A DNA stretch of 64,000 nucleotides from Rhynochetos jubatus (GCA_027574665.1 CM050658.1:23510317-23574316), one strand, 5' to 3'. Counted from the stretch's first letter, positions 35,401 through 48,439 are shown. Made by a program: numbers and translations. The notes: generated by a model not told the origin, from the sequence alone.

Positions 35401-36436
35401 CCTGCCCACGGACACATCTGGAACTAAACACGCAGAGAAGTTTCCGTCATCTCCTGCGACCTCCATCGGCAGAACTGGATCGCAGAAGCGGAAAGGGGAG
35501 GGCACACATGCATGGGTCTCCATGCTCACAGCTGCAGAGGCGCCCGGCTGGCTGAGCCTGGGGCTTTGAGCTGGCAGCTCTCAGAGGGAGGAAAGAGCCG
35601 TGACGTACCCAGGTGCTCTCGCGGAGGCTCAGCCCTGGAACCCAGCTGGGAAGCTGCATCACCTTCATCTCCAGGCATGGCTGCAAAGAAGCACAGGACA
35701 CAACAGCTCCCGTCACACAGTTGAAGGCACTCCTCCCGATGGGAGTGGCAGGGAGTGCAATTCAAAGATCCACTCGGCGGCACTGGCCTCTCCCTTCCCC
35801 TCAGAGCACCGTACAGTGACCGCGTGGTGCCTGCAGTGAGTGGCGCTGTGCTGAGCCAAAAGGAATCCAGAGAAAGGACTCCCTGGAGCTCACACCAACT
35901 CTAACCTCACCCCCAGCACCCCTGATGTCTCAGCAGCCGGCACCCGCCGGGAGCAGCTCAGGCTCTCGGGGACCAGCACAGACAGCTTTGCAAGGCAAAG
36001 CGCCCCGGGGCACATCACTACACCCAGCCTCTTGTCTCTCTGCTCTTCTCCATCTCTGTGGCTCCAAACCAAGATCCAGCTGAGAAGCTGCATAAGCACT
36101 GCCACCACCCTCATCTAGAAGCAAGCACAGATGCAAACCGTTTCCATCCCATGTTGGGATGCACTTAGTGACCTGCGGGCACTGGAAGGGGGTCACGTAA
36201 CAAGCTGGGAGCCAGGCATAGGTGGAGATTGCCAAAGCTGCAGAGGGGCCTGGTGACCTCGTGCCTGGCAAAACCCACCATCCTCGCTTCTCTGGGAGAA
36301 GAACCCTCTGGCCTGTGAAAGGCTGCATCGGCGCAGCCCACGTACCTGCTCCCTGTGCTTGCCACGGGGCAGCCCAGGCAGCCTGGACATGCAGGGCCAC
36401 AAGAAGGAGGAAGAGGAGGTAGCAGGCAGAGGCCAT
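32471..36436 (-). CDS. Array gene 4: type I membrane protein, frameshifted tail
   Basis: Proposed exons: 36346-36436, 35609-35680, 35346-35423, 35165-35263, 34215-34412, 34049-34111, 33457-33631, and a tail of 32860-32929 (usual acceptor, frameshifted, 281 residues in all) or 32471-32915 (alternative acceptor, long tail). Sequence and frameshift match gene 3 closely. The exon 4 donor is the standard GTGAGT. The signal peptide, the phase-1 ectodomain exons and the single helix in exon 7 are intact. The start is fixed by the CCATGG context and by the signal peptide that follows. Family not recognised. Confidence 0.65.
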
Positions 36437-37211
36437 GGCTCCCTGTGCTCGCACCACACTGCTGCTGCTGCTGCTGCTGCTGCAGTCGGGGCCAGGGGCT
36501 GAGCGGTCAGTGCTTATGGCCAGCGTGGTGCCTCAGGGCTCTGTGACATCACAGCCCCGCTGTGACCTCACAAGTGGGCACGGCTGCATGGGGATGGCTC
36601 TCAGGCTGCCAGTGGAGCACCTCTGGAGCACAGCCAGGGAGGCAGCACGTCCTGTCAGGCAGCTCCATCCAAGGGCTGGGACACAGTCCCTCCCGGGGCA
36701 GAGCCCACAGCTCTGCCCTGTTTTCCGGTCACTGTCGCCGGCGCAGCGAGGAGCTGAGTCCCCCAGAACAACAGGAAACCACAGCCAAGGCATTGCTGAC
36801 CTCCTCGGGTGCTGTTAGCAAACCCTCCTGAGGCTGCAGTGAGGGATTTCAGGCTCGAGACAAGTGCAACTTCCCTCCCGTAGGCAGCCTTCGGGGTCCC
36901 GCAGGCTAACGAGTCACTTTTGTTTCAGGGGAAAGATGAAGCCTTTCCTTTTCCATTTCTTCTTCACGTGATGTTGAAGGGAACACTTGCTGCCAGGGTC
37001 CTCAAACAGCAAAGACAGTCAATAAAACAGAAATCCTATTCTCTTACATTATTTGACATGCCAAAGGAAACCTCCAGAGAGCACGCAGGGGGGGTATATG
37101 CTTCCTGACCAGCCTAGTGGCCTTCTAGGATGCCGCGAGTCCATCAGTGGACAAGGCAAGAGCTACGGATGCCGTCGATCTATGGCGTCCCGGCGCCTGG
37201 TAACGCAAGCA
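36437..37211. promoter_or_regulatory. Upstream region of gene 4
   Basis: (CTG)8 at 36459-36482 and the CRE-like site at 36542-36553. The distal part has the TGAAGGGAACACTTGCTGCC variant shared with gene 5. Confidence 0.4.
36459..36482. repeat. (CTG)8 tract, gene 4
   Basis: Eight perfect CTG units above the start codon. Confidence 0.95.
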
Positions 37212-38625
37212 CAGAATCATAGACCTTTAAGATCATCGAGTCCAACCATGAACCAAACACTGCCAAATCCACCATTAAACCATATCCCTAAGCACCTTGT
37301 CCGCACGTCTGTCAAATCCCTCCAGGGATGGTGACTTCACGAGCTGGCCTGGACAGCCTGTTCCAATGCCTGACAGCCCCTTCCGTGGAGAAATTTTCCA
37401 CAATATCCAATCTAACCCTCCCCTGGCACAACATGAGGCCGTTTCCTCTTGTCCCGCCATTTGTCACTTGGAAGAAGAGACCAACACCCACCTCTCTGCA
37501 CTCTCCTTTCAGGGAGCTGTAGGGAGCAACAAGGTCTCCCCTCAGCCTCCTCTTCTCCAGGCTGAACACCCCCAGCTGCCTCAGCCGCTCCTCACAGTCC
37601 TTGTGCTCCAGACCCTTCCCCAGCTCCGTTGCCCTTCTCTGGACATGCTCCAGCACATCAGTCTCTTTCTTGTAGTGAGGGGCTGTGCTGGTTTTAGGCA
37701 GGAAAGTGTTAACTTCCTTTACAGTTGCTGGCATGAAGACAGGTTCCTGAATCTACCCGGAGAATAGTACCGATAAGGTGTCTTTTTAGCAGGCGCTGGG
37801 GAGTGCCTGCACCAAATTCAGCTTCTGGTACTGCAGCTGTGTTCCCAGCTTTCTGCCTGTGTGGCCAGCTTTCTCACTGTGGGCAGTGAGGGAAGACACA
37901 CAGTTCAGACAGCTAACCCAAACTGACCGAAGGTGCATTTCATTCCATAGTACGTCATGCTAGGTACATAAGCAGTGAGCGGGCTCAGGGGGCCATGACA
38001 CTTTCTCTCAGTTTCTCACCCTTGCCAACACTCTCTAACTCCTTTGTTAGTTGCTTTGGTAACTCCTTTGCTGGCTCATTCGTGAGTGCGTTGTTGGGTC
38101 TGCTAGTGTTCCCGCTCGTGCTGTCGCTCATAGCGCGCGCTCGGACTCTGCTGCGATCGCTCTCGGGCTCCGGCTCTCGGGCTCTCTGGCTCTGACTCTC
38201 ACTCATCGGGACCTGGTTGTGCATCAGTTGGCAGGTGGTGAGCAACTGTATCCTACTGTATCCCATGTTTTATTTTCTATTGTTTTAATTACTTATTAGT
38301 AGTATTATTTTCATATATTCATTTAGAGATATATTACTCATTTATATTCAACTGGTAAATATTCTTATCTCAATTTTATGAGCTTCCTTGTTTGTCTCCT
38401 CCGATTCTGCCCCTCCGCTGGAGGAAGGGGGCGGGGACCTGTAGACGGCAGCCTCGTGGTATTTGGCTAGCCGGAGTTACACGATGACAGCGGTCCCAAA
38501 CTGAACACGGTGTTCGAGGTGTGGCCTCGCCAGTGCCCACTACAGGGCAGCAATCACTGCCCTGCTCCTGCTGACCACACTGTTCCTGATGCCGGCCAGG
38601 ACACCGTTGGCCTTTCTGGCCACCC
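37212..38625 (-). mobile_element. CR1 LINE 3' fragment, copy 4 (split by LTR)
   Basis: 37212-37683 plus 38494-38625, collinear with the other copies. Confidence 0.85.
37684..38493 (+). mobile_element. Solo-LTR-like insertion, copy 4
   Basis: Same insertion and breakpoint as the other units. Confidence 0.65.
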
Positions 38626-40209
38626 TGCTGTGGGCACCACATTTGGCTGTCCAGCTGCCTGCACGTCCCCAGTCCTGGAGGGCTTGTCTCATGGCAGCTC
38701 TGCTCTATGGGGAGAGGGGCTACAGCAGGACAGCAGAACAAGGCATCATCTCCGGTAAGGACTTTTCCCAAGTGTCCATGAGACCGAGGGTGGCGTTTGT
38801 TGGACGCAACACAGGTTTCTGGTGACGAGACCTGTCAAGCCTCCCTGCAGGCGCCCGTCTCAGCTGCGGTTGTCATTGGGTTGCATGAGTTTACCCCTGA
38901 GCTGGAGGCTCTGCTGGTGGTGGGGACAATGTCCAGCTCTGCAGCAATTCACCAGGCAAAGGACCGATCTCGGGGAGGAATCCTCTGCCTTTCACACACG
39001 AGGAGGAGTGCCGCACACAACCTCCGTGAGCGTTTTTGCTGCTCAGCCTCTTGGAAGGACCGCAAAAGCTTTCAAGGGTGTTTTCCGTGGTGTTGTGGAC
39101 TTTCCTGTTGGAGTTACTGGAGGCTCCTGGGGGATGGACGACCGCTCTACTGCACAGCCTTGGTTGTAAAGGCGTGTGCGGCTGCGGTGCCCTGTGAGGA
39201 GTGGCCACAGCCGCAGGACCATGGCAGAACTCTTAGGAATGCTTCAGCCAGCCTTTCAGCACGCTGCTCAAGCCCTGGGGTGGTCAGCCCTTTGCTCCTC
39301 CCAAGGCAGTAAACGGCTCGCTCAGGGAGCGTCTTAACAGGAGGCTCAGCACCCAGAGGCGGGGATACTTTGCAGCAGCCCTGGTTGGTGATGGCCCCTC
39401 AATTAGGGCCCAACAGGGGCCCATGAACTAGCGAGGACCTATGTTTTGCCTGCAGTACGTTTGCTTCTCAGCCTTGGGTCCCTGGAGATGCTCCTGATGG
39501 CTTCCCTCTTTTCCTGGGTACCCGGTTGGAGAGGTCGAGGGGCAGCTGATCCCGCTGCCATAAACGTTCCCTCACCCCACGGACCCTCAGAAGCGTGAGA
39601 TTGGTCAGGTTGGGCTCCCGTGACGGCCACCCGCACCGTGCGTCAGTCAGGTTGGTGTCGCTGTCTGTGGCTGGTCACGGCCACGGGCTCCCCCAGCCCC
39701 GGCGGGCCCCGATGTTGGTCGGAGGAGCCCTGAGCCTGGCTCCTCTCTGCTGACAGTGTGGGTATCCACGGCTGTGCCGGGCACGGAGCTCAGCCAGCGC
39801 TGGTGCCTCGCAGGCTTGGCTGTTGGAAGCCCCCAGACACTTGTGTGACAGCTCTGTCCCTCTTTATTTGGGAGAAAGGATGGAAACGCGTAGCTGTCGG
39901 TGGGGCTTCCATCAGCGCATCCCAAGTGCTACCCTGTCGGGGATGCCTTCAGGCCTTGCTGGAGTGCTGGAGCAGTGGGCTGGGAGGGCAGGAAGGCCAG
40001 TTGGGTTGGGAGTGTGGCTGGAGGCCGCAGGCCTGGTTCCGCTGCTGCAGGGTGGCGGTTAACGAGCTGGAGGGACGTGGGGACCAGCTCAGTTTCTCCT
40101 GGTGCTGGAGTGCGCAGGTCTGGCTTCATTGCAGCGGGGTAATGCGGGCGGCCTGGGCATACCTGGTGGTTGGCTTGTCTTGAGGCTGTAGACCTCTAGA
40201 CTGCTTCTG
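38626..40209. other. Intergenic segment and 3' flank of gene 5
   Basis: Equivalent of 23124-24707, with the polyadenylation signal at 39863-39868. No further gene seen. Confidence 0.45.
39863..39868 (-). terminator. Polyadenylation signal AATAAA, gene 5
   Basis: Conserved AATAAA on the gene strand. Confidence 0.5.
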
Positions 40210-43200
40210 TCAAAATGGGGGTAATGGGGGCGGGGTGGGGGGACGCGGCAGGCGGTTCCTGTTGTCTTGTGGCTGGAGGCCACTGAGCTGTTTCTGCTGC
40301 TGCGGGAGTAATGGGGGTGGGGTGGGGGGACAGGGCAGGTGGTCCAGTTCCTCCTCCAGCCTGAGGCTGATTGTTTGCTTCTCCTTCAGCAGAGCAGCAG
40401 GGGATGGGCTGGGGGGGCGAGGGGGACGGTCTGCTTTCTCTTGTGTCTGGAAGCCGCTGGCCTGGTTCCGACGGAGCAGAGCAGCCGGGGACGGGCTCGG
40501 GGGGCGCGGGGGCTGTGGGGAGGCCGGGCGTGCTGGTTTTCCTGGCTGCTGTGACCGCTCCTGGCTTTGGGTCCAGCTCTCAGGTGTTATGGGGCAGCTT
40601 ATCCAGTCATCCGGCCGCGAGGCATAGCCGCTGGTGTCCGGCCGGTTGTTGAAGCTGCCGAGTGGTGCCTGTGGAGAGAGGGAGCTGCTGAGGCCCTCAG
40701 CTGCAGACTGGACACAGGGACTGTCCTGCACAGCCTGGCCCAGAGCTGGCAAGGCTCACCGGCACGGGCTGAGCTGCTGGCACACCCTGACCGATGTGGA
40801 CACCTGCACCTCATGGCAGCATTGGGCAGGGGAATTCCTGCGGACAGGTTCACCGCTCAGGAGCGGGCGCTGGCACGCCTCTCACTTTCTAGGGCAATCT
40901 TGTGCCCTGCTCTTCCTCTTCCTGACCTTGCTTTGCCTACGCCTGTCGCTCCTGGGGGCTGCTCTTGCCCGGGCACGGTCAGGTTGAGCCAACCCTGGCT
41001 CCAGTCAGAGCGGGCCCCCAGGAAGGAGGCCCCTGAGCCAAGAGGCCAATTAGAGCATCTGACAGCAGCAGAAGCCTCAGCGGAGTTCTCTGGCCAACCA
41101 CCGATGACGCGCCACCGCACAGCAGCCTGACTAGAAATGCTTCCTGGCTATGAGCAGCCATCGAAGGGGGCAGTGGGGGAAAATCAACGACTCACTCTCC
41201 TCTCTTGCTCTGCCACCGGATCACGACACAGCAGAAGATTATCCCAAGTGGTACACAAATCACGATTGCTACTGTGGCTATCATGCAGCGCCTTCGCTCG
41301 TCTTGGGGACAGAAGAGACCTCCGGTGCTCTGCGGATTGTCAGCGCTTCTGGGCCCCTCGTTGTCCGCATCTGGAGGAGCAGTTGGGAATGTTGCAGCAC
41401 GTTTGATACGGCCAGGCAGTTCTCCCTTTCCCCCCAGGGCTGGTGCCTGGAGGCACGCTCCCACCCTCTGGGACAGGTTCTCTCACTGAACAAACCTCAG
41501 AAGGCCAGAAGGAGAGAGCCCGGGGGGGGAGCGCAGCTGCTTGAGCACTCGCTCGCTCGAGGGACGCAGACCAATCCCATCCCCGCAGCAGGCAGTGCAA
41601 CCCCCCAACTCTCCCTGCCCCCGGGCCAGCTCCCACACCCTGAGGGGATGGAGTCCGGCCTTGTCCAGAGACGCTTGAGCCTTGCTCTCCCCTTCTGCCT
41701 TTTCTCCAGCACAGGCACCGCTTGCCAGTGCTCCCAGGCTCTGGGATGTGTCCCCCACTTAGGCACCCGCGCAAGACTGCTCAGTACCTGAGGCGACTTG
41801 AAAGAATTCATATACTTTGCCGTGGTGGTCTTTTCTGGGCTTCAGCAGCACTGCCAAAAAGCAGAGACAACAGGTAAAGCCTCAGCAGGGCCCAGGCACA
41901 GAGGATGCAAGATCCCAAAGGGTGACACCGGCTGGACACGGGACAGCGATTACCTGACATGCCGGTGGCTGCCATCGCCGCTGTTTCTTCAGCAGAGGTT
42001 GGCAGTGAGCCGGCGCTGCCTTCCGCAAACAGCTCCTTCTGCACACCCTCTCGGTCCGTCTCTTGAGAAAGCAAGCGGGACATTTGGGTCAGAGGGATGC
42101 GTTCCCCATCAGGGAGACGGCATCGACTGGAGGCAGTACTCCTCAAAGGCACTGACAAGGTTTAGACAAAACGCCTGGGCTGTTGGGGCTGCACCGAGTC
42201 ACTCGTGCAAGTAGCAGCCACGCCTGGCCTGCTGGCAGTGCAGGAGATTGCACGCCACCCTCTGGCCTGCACTGCACCTGCTGTGTTTTGGCCAGCTGCA
42301 AGGTGGCCTGCCTCCAGAGAGGACGGGAAGAAGCTGCAGCCAGGCCAGCTGGGGAAACAGCCCTGCTGGGAAGGGCTCCTCCACAAGGCCCTCTCGCCCT
42401 TCCCTGTAAGCACCAGCAATGGCCGCATTCGGCCCATCCCAGCTACCGGTCTGCAGATGGGAAATGGAGCACAACCCAGAAAGCCTGCCCAACCACCATC
42501 TCCACCCGACTTCCAGCTCTAGGGAAGGGCAGCCGGTGTTGCTTGGGACCTCACTCCCGCCTGGAACCAGCCCAGCGGGCAAGCAGTGCTGCCCGTGAGC
42601 TGAACTCGGCACACGCCAGGCCCTCAAATCTGCCTGCCGACGTCTGCACACACCAGCTCTGAGCCGGACTGGTCAGACTGGGGCAGCAGCTGCCCCCGGC
42701 ACTCGGCTCGACCCACAGCTTGCAGCAGAGGCCCTGCACCACCTCTGTGGCTCCCCAGCACCAGCGGGGCGTGAAACCCAGCATGGCTGCAGCCAGGCCC
42801 TGACCCATCCCTTCCAGCAGTGCAGGCAACAGCCTGCTCAGACATGGATGTAAAACCTCTGGTTGCCGAGTCTCGCGGCTAAGGCAGAGTGAAATCTACT
42901 CACCGAGTCTTTTCTGCAGTTCCTTCAGCATTTCCCTTAGGACCTCAGATGGCTTCGGGGATGTTTTTCCTCCTTCAGCTTGGTACTTTGCTCTGGGAGG
43001 TCCTTAAGAGACATTACTCGGTTCAGTTTCACATGACAGAAACCCCGTGCTTAGCCTGCTGGTCAGCAGAGACAGACTACTCACCCCCGCGACGCCAGCC
43101 GGGCTCTAGTGCCGCATCGGCCCGAGGAGCTGGAACAGTCCTGCCCACGGACACATCTGGAACTAAACACGCAGAGAAGTTTCCGTCATCTCCTGCGACC

Positions 43201-44175
43201 TCCATCGGCAGAACTGGATCGCAGAAGCGGAAAGGGGAGGGCACACATGCACAGGTCTCCATGCTCACAGCTGCAGAGGCGCCCGGCTGGCTGAGCCTGG
43301 GGCTTTGAGCTGGCAGCTCTCAGAGGGAGGAAAGAGCCGTGACGTACCCAGGTGCTCTCGCGGAGGCTCAGCCCTGGAACCCAGCTGGGAAGCTGCATCA
43401 CCTTCATCTCCAGGCATGGCTGCAAAGAAGCACAGGACACAACAGCTCCCGTCACACAGTTGAAGGCACTCCTCCCGATGGGAGTGGCAGGGAGTGCAAT
43501 TCAAAGATCCACTCGGCGGCACTGGCCTCTCCCTTCCCCTCAGAGCACCGTACAGTGACCGCGTGGTGCCTGCAGTGAGTGGCGCTGTGCTGAGCCAAAA
43601 GGAATCCAGAGAAAGGACTCCCTGGAGCTCACACCAACTCTAACCTCACCCCCAGCACCCCTGATGTCTCAGCAGCCGGCACCCGCCGGGAGCAGCTCAG
43701 GCTCTCGGGGACCAGCACAGACAGCTTTGCAAGGCAAAGCGCCCCGGGGCACATCACTACACCCAGCCTCTTGTCTCTCTGCTCTTCTCCATCTCTGTGG
43801 CTCCAAACCAAGATCCAGCTGAGAAGCTGCATAAGCACTGCCACCACCCTCATCTAGAAGCAAGCACAGATGCAAACCGTTTCCATCCCATGTTGGGATG
43901 CACTTAGTGACCTGTGGGCACTGGAAGGGGGTCACGTAACAAGCTGGGAGCCAGGCATAGGTGGAGATTGCCAAAGCTGCAGAGGGGCCTGGTGACCTCG
44001 TGCCTGGCAAAACCCACCATCCTCGCTTCTCTGGGAGAAGAACCCTCTGGCCTGTGAAAGGCTGCACCGGCGCAGCCCACGTACCTGCTCCCTGTGCTTG
44101 CCACGGGGCAGCCCAGGCAGCCTGGACGTGCAGGGCCACAAGAAGGAGGAAGAGGAGGTAGCAGGCAGAGGCCAT
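40210..44175 (-). CDS. Array gene 5: type I membrane protein, frameshifted tail
   Basis: Proposed exons: 44085-44175, 43348-43419, 43085-43162, 42904-43002, 41954-42151, 41788-41850, 41196-41370, and a tail of 40599-40668 (281 residues in all) or 40210-40654 with the alternative acceptor. It shares the tail frameshift with genes 3 and 4. Exon 3 carries VPDVSVGR where gene 3 has VPDASVGR. Its upstream neighbour on the gene strand is not gene 6 directly: an orphan block and spacer (46966-50473) intervene. Frame and splice sites are intact through exon 7. Confidence 0.65.
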
Positions 44176-44196
44176 GGCTCCCTGCCCTCGCACCAC

Positions 44197-44246
<50 letters not shown>

Positions 44247-44974
44247 AGTTGGTGCCAGGGGCTGAGCGGTCAGTGCTTATGGCCAGCGTGGTGCCTCAGG
44301 GCTCTGTGACATCACAGCCCCGCTGTGACCTCACAAGTGGACACGGCTGCATGGGGATGGCTCTCAGGCTGCCAGTGGAGCACCTCTGGAGCACAGCCAG
44401 GGAGGCAGCACGTCCTGTCAGGCAGCTCCATCCAAGGGCTGGGACACAGTCCCTCCCGGGGCAGAGCCCACAGCTCTGCCCTGTTTTCCGGTCACTGTCG
44501 CCGGCGCAGCGAGGAGCTGAGTCCCCCAGAACAACAGGAAACCACAGCCAAGGCATTGCTGACCTCCTCGGGTGCTGTTAGCAAACCCTCCTGAGGCTGC
44601 AGTGAGGGATTTCAGGCTCGAGACAAGTGCAACTTCCCTCCCGTAGGCAGCCTTCGGGGTCCCGCAGGCTAACGAGTCACTTTTGTTTCAGGGGAAAGAT
44701 GAAGCCTTTCCTTTTCCATTTCTTCTTCACGTGATGTTGAAGGGAACACTTGCTGCCAGGGTCCTCAAACAGCAAAGACAGTCAATAAAACAGAAATCCT
44801 ATTCTCTTACATTATTTGACATGCCAAAGGAAACCTCCAGAGAGCACGCAGGGGGGGTATATGCTTCCTGACCAGCCTAGTGGCCTTCTAGGATGCCGCG
44901 AGTCCATCAGTGGACAAGGCAAGAGCTACGGATGCCGTCGATCTATGGCGTCCCGGCGCCTGGTAACGCAAGCA
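44176..44974. promoter_or_regulatory. Upstream region of gene 5
   Basis: (CTG)16 at 44198-44245 and the CRE-like site at 44305-44316. The proximal part matches gene 3; the distal part matches gene 4. Confidence 0.4.
44198..44245. repeat. (CTG)16 tract, gene 5
   Basis: Sixteen perfect CTG units, as in gene 3. Confidence 0.95.
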
Positions 44975-46388
44975 CAGAATCATAGACCTTTAAGATCATC
45001 GAGTCCAACCATGAACCAAACACTGCCAAATCCACCATTAAACCATATCCCTAAGCACCTTGTCCGCACGTCTGTCAAATCCCTCCAGGGATGGTGACTT
45101 CACGAGCTGGCCTGGACAGCCTGTTCCAATGCCTGACAGCCCCTTCCGTGGAGAAATTTTCCACAATATCCAATCTAACCCTCCCCTGGCACAACATGAG
45201 GCCGTTTCCTCTTGTCCCGCCATTTGTCACTTGGAAGAAGAGACCAACACCCACCTCTCTGCACTCTCCTTTCAGGGAGCTGTAGGGAGCAACAAGGTCT
45301 CCCCTCAGCCTCCTCTTCTCCAGGCTGAACACCCCCAGCTGCCTCAGCCGCTCCTCACAGTCCTTGTGCTCCAGACCCTTCCCCAGCTCCGTTGCCCTTC
45401 TCTGGACATGCTCCAGCACATCAGTCTCTTTCTTGTAGTGAGGGGCTGTGCTGGTTTTAGGCAGGAAAGTGTTAACTTCCTTTACAGTTGCTGGCATGAA
45501 GACAGGTTCCTGAATCTACCCGGAGAATAGTACCGATAAGGTGTCTTTTTAGCAGGCGCTGGGGAGTGCCTGCACCAAATTCAGCTTCTGGTACTGCAGC
45601 TGTGTTCCCAGCTTTCTGCCTGTGTGGCCAGCTTTCTCACTGTGGGCAGTGAGGGAAGACACGCAGTTCAGACAGCTAACCCAAACTGACCGAAGGTGCA
45701 TTTCATTCCATAGTATGTCATGCTAGGTACATAAGCAGTGAGCGGGCTCAGGGGGCCATGACACTTTCTCTCAGTTTCTCACCCTTGCCAACACTCTCTA
45801 ACTCCTTTGTTAGTTGCTTTGGTAACTCCTTTGCTGGCTCATTCGTGAGTGCGTTGTTGGGTCTGCTAGTGTTCCCGCTCGTGCTGTCGCTCATAGCGCG
45901 CGCTCGGACTCTGCTGCGATCGCTCTCGGGCTCCGGCTCTCGGGCTCTCTGGCTCTGACTCTCACTTATCGGGACCTGGTTGTGCATCAGTCGGCAGGTG
46001 GTGAGCAACTGTATCCTACTGTATCCCATGTTTTATTTTCTATTGTTTTAATTACTTATTAGTAGTATTATTTTCATATATTCATTTAGAGATATATTAC
46101 TCATTTATATTCAACTGGTAAATATTCTGATCTCAATTTTATGAGCTTCCTTGTTTGTCTCCTCCGATTCTGCCCCTCCGCTGGAGGAAGGGGGCGGGGA
46201 CCTGTAGGCGGCAGCCTTGTGGTATTTGGCTAGCCGGAGTTACACGACGACAGCAGTCCCAAACTGAACACGGTGTTCGAGGTGTGGCCTCGCCAGTGCC
46301 CATTACAGGGCAAGAATCACTGCCCTGCTCCTGCTGACCACACTGTTCCTGATGCCGGCCAGGACGCCGTTGGCCTTTCTGGCCACCC
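44975..46388 (-). mobile_element. CR1 LINE 3' fragment, copy 5 (split by LTR)
   Basis: 44975-45446 plus 46257-46388, collinear with the other copies. Confidence 0.85.
45447..46256 (+). mobile_element. Solo-LTR-like insertion, copy 5
   Basis: Same insertion and breakpoint as the other units. Confidence 0.65.
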
Positions 46389-46965
46389 TGCTGTGGGCAC
46401 CACATTTGGCTGTCCAGCTGCCTGCACGTCCCCAGTCCTGGAGGGCTTGTCTCATGGCAGCTCTGCTCTATGGGGAGAGGGGCTACAGCAGGACAGCAGA
46501 ACAAGGCATCATCTCCAGTAAGGACTTTTCCCAAGTGTCCATGAGACCGAGGGTGGCGTTTGTTGGACGCAACACAGGTTTCTGGTGACGAGACCTGTCA
46601 AGCCTCCCTGCAGGCGCCCGTCTCAGCTGCGGTTGTCATTGGGTTGCATGAGTTTACCCCTGAGCTGGAGGCTCTGCTGGTGGTGGGGACAATGTCCAGC
46701 TCTGCAGCAATTCACCAGGCAAAGGACCGATCTTGGGGAGGAATCCTCTGCCTTTCACACACGAGGAGGAGTGCCGCACACAACCTCCGTGAGCGTTTTT
46801 GCTGCTCAGCCTCTTGGAAGGACCGCAAAAGCTTTCAAGGGTGTTTTCCGTGGTGTTGTGGACTTTCCTGTTGAAGTTACTGGAGGCTCCTGGGGGTGGA
46901 CGACCGCTCTACTGCACAGCCTTGGCTGTAAAGGCGTGTGCGGCTGCGGTGCCCTGTGACTGCCT
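46389..46965. other. Intergenic segment after CR1, unit 5
   Basis: As 12621-13189. It switches into orphan tail sequence at the same point (GTGCCCTGTG then ACTGCCTCCC). Confidence 0.4.
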
Positions 46966-47741
46966 CCCTGGCGGCTCTAATGGTGCCACGGTTGGGCGTA
47001 TGCAGCACGCGGTTCCTATCGTCCTGGGCCTACAGGCCACTGAACGGCTTCTGCTGTGGCGGCTGCAATGGCGGCTTTGCTAGGGGGTCCGGTACATGGT
47101 TCCTGCTGTCCTGGGCCTACAGTCCACTGAACGGCTTCTGCTGTGGCGGCTGCAATGGCGGCTTTGCTAGGGGGTCCGGTACATGGTTCCTGCTGTTCTG
47201 GGCCTACAGTCCACTGAACGGCTTCTGCTGTGGTGGCTGCAATGGCGCCGGGGCTTGTGGTTGGGTTCCTTCTCTGGCCTGCGGCTGAGTGTGTGCTTCT
47301 GCCTCATCCGGGCAGCAGAGGATGGGTGAGTTGTGGCAGGCGGTTCCCACTGTCCTGGGCCTGGAGGCCTCTGAGCTGCTTCTGCTGTGGTGGCGGCAAT
47401 GGCGCCGGGGTTCTTGGTTCAAGTTCCTCCTTTGGCCTCAGGCTGTTTGCTTCTGCTTCAGCCAGGCAGCAGGGGATTGGCTGGGGGGACGCGGGGGGCG
47501 GTTCCTATCGTCCTGGTCCTTGAGGCCGCTGGCCTGGTTCCGGTGCGGCAGAGAGGCCAGGGACGGGCTGCGGGGGTGCGGGGGCCGTGGGGAGGCCGGG
47601 CGTGCTGGTTTTCCTGGCTGCTGTGACCGCTCCTGGCTTTGGGTCCAGCTCTCGGGCGTGATGGGGCGGCCTATCCAGTTGTCTGGGCGCGAGGCGTAGC
47701 CGCTGGTGTCCGGCTGGGCAGCTGAAGCTGCCGAGTGGTGC
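46966..47741 (-). pseudogene. Orphan proline-rich tail exon (block C)
   Basis: The tail acceptor lies just above 47741. The phase-2 frame is open to a stop at 47438, and lacks the extra T of block B, so PITPESWTQSQERSQQPGKP is preserved. The proline-rich part ends AAWLKQKQTA. Below it are three 87-bp minisatellite units. It belongs to a partial gene that begins only at a transmembrane exon. Confidence 0.6.
47013..47273. repeat. 87-bp minisatellite, three units
   Basis: Units start at 47013, 47100 and 47187. The block at 13.2 kb has two. The extra 87 bp accounts for the shift of the 13-17 kb / 47-51 kb alignment from 33768 to 33855. Confidence 0.85.
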
Positions 47742-48264
47742 CTGTGGAGAGAGGAGGCTGCTGAGGCCCTCAGCCACAGACGGGACACAGGGACTGTCCT
47801 GCACAGCCCGGCCCAGAGCTGGCAAGGCTCACTGGCACGGGCTGAGCTGCTGGCACACCCTGACCGATGTGGACACCTGCACCTCATGGCAGCATTGGGC
47901 AGGGGAATTCCTGCGGACAGGTTCACCGCTCAGGAGCGGGCGCTGGCACGCCTCTCACTTTCTAGGGCAATCTTGTGCCCTGCTCTTCCTCTTCCTGACC
48001 TTGCTTTGCCTACGCCTGTCGCTCCTGGGGGCTGCTCTTGCCCGGGCACGGTCAGGTTGAGCCAACCCTGGCTCCAGTCAGAGCGGGCCCCCAGGAAGGA
48101 GGCCCCTGAGCCAAGAGGCCAATTAGAGCATCTGACAGCAGCAGAAGCCTCAGCGGAGTTCTCTGGCCAACCACCGATGACGCGCCACCGCACAGCAGCC
48201 TGACTAGAAATGCTTCCTGGCTACGAGCAGCCATCAAAGGGGGCAGTGAGGGAGAATCAATGAC

Positions 48265-48439
48265 TCTCTTCTCTTCCTCTGCCGCCGGATCAGGACACAG
48301 CAGAAGATTATCCTAAGTGGTACACAAATCACGACTGCTACTGTGGCTATCATACAGCGCCCTCGCATGTCCTGGGGACAGAAGAGACCTCCGGTGCTCT
48401 GCGGATTGTCAGCGCTTCTGGGCCCCTCGTTGTCCGCAT
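48265..48439 (-). pseudogene. Orphan transmembrane exon (block C)
   Basis: A 175-nt exon 7 homologue, nearly identical to 14411-14585. It has the same arginine in the helix (VPLRII) and the same changed donor (GTCATT). The upstream side is tail repeat rather than exon 6. Confidence 0.65.
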
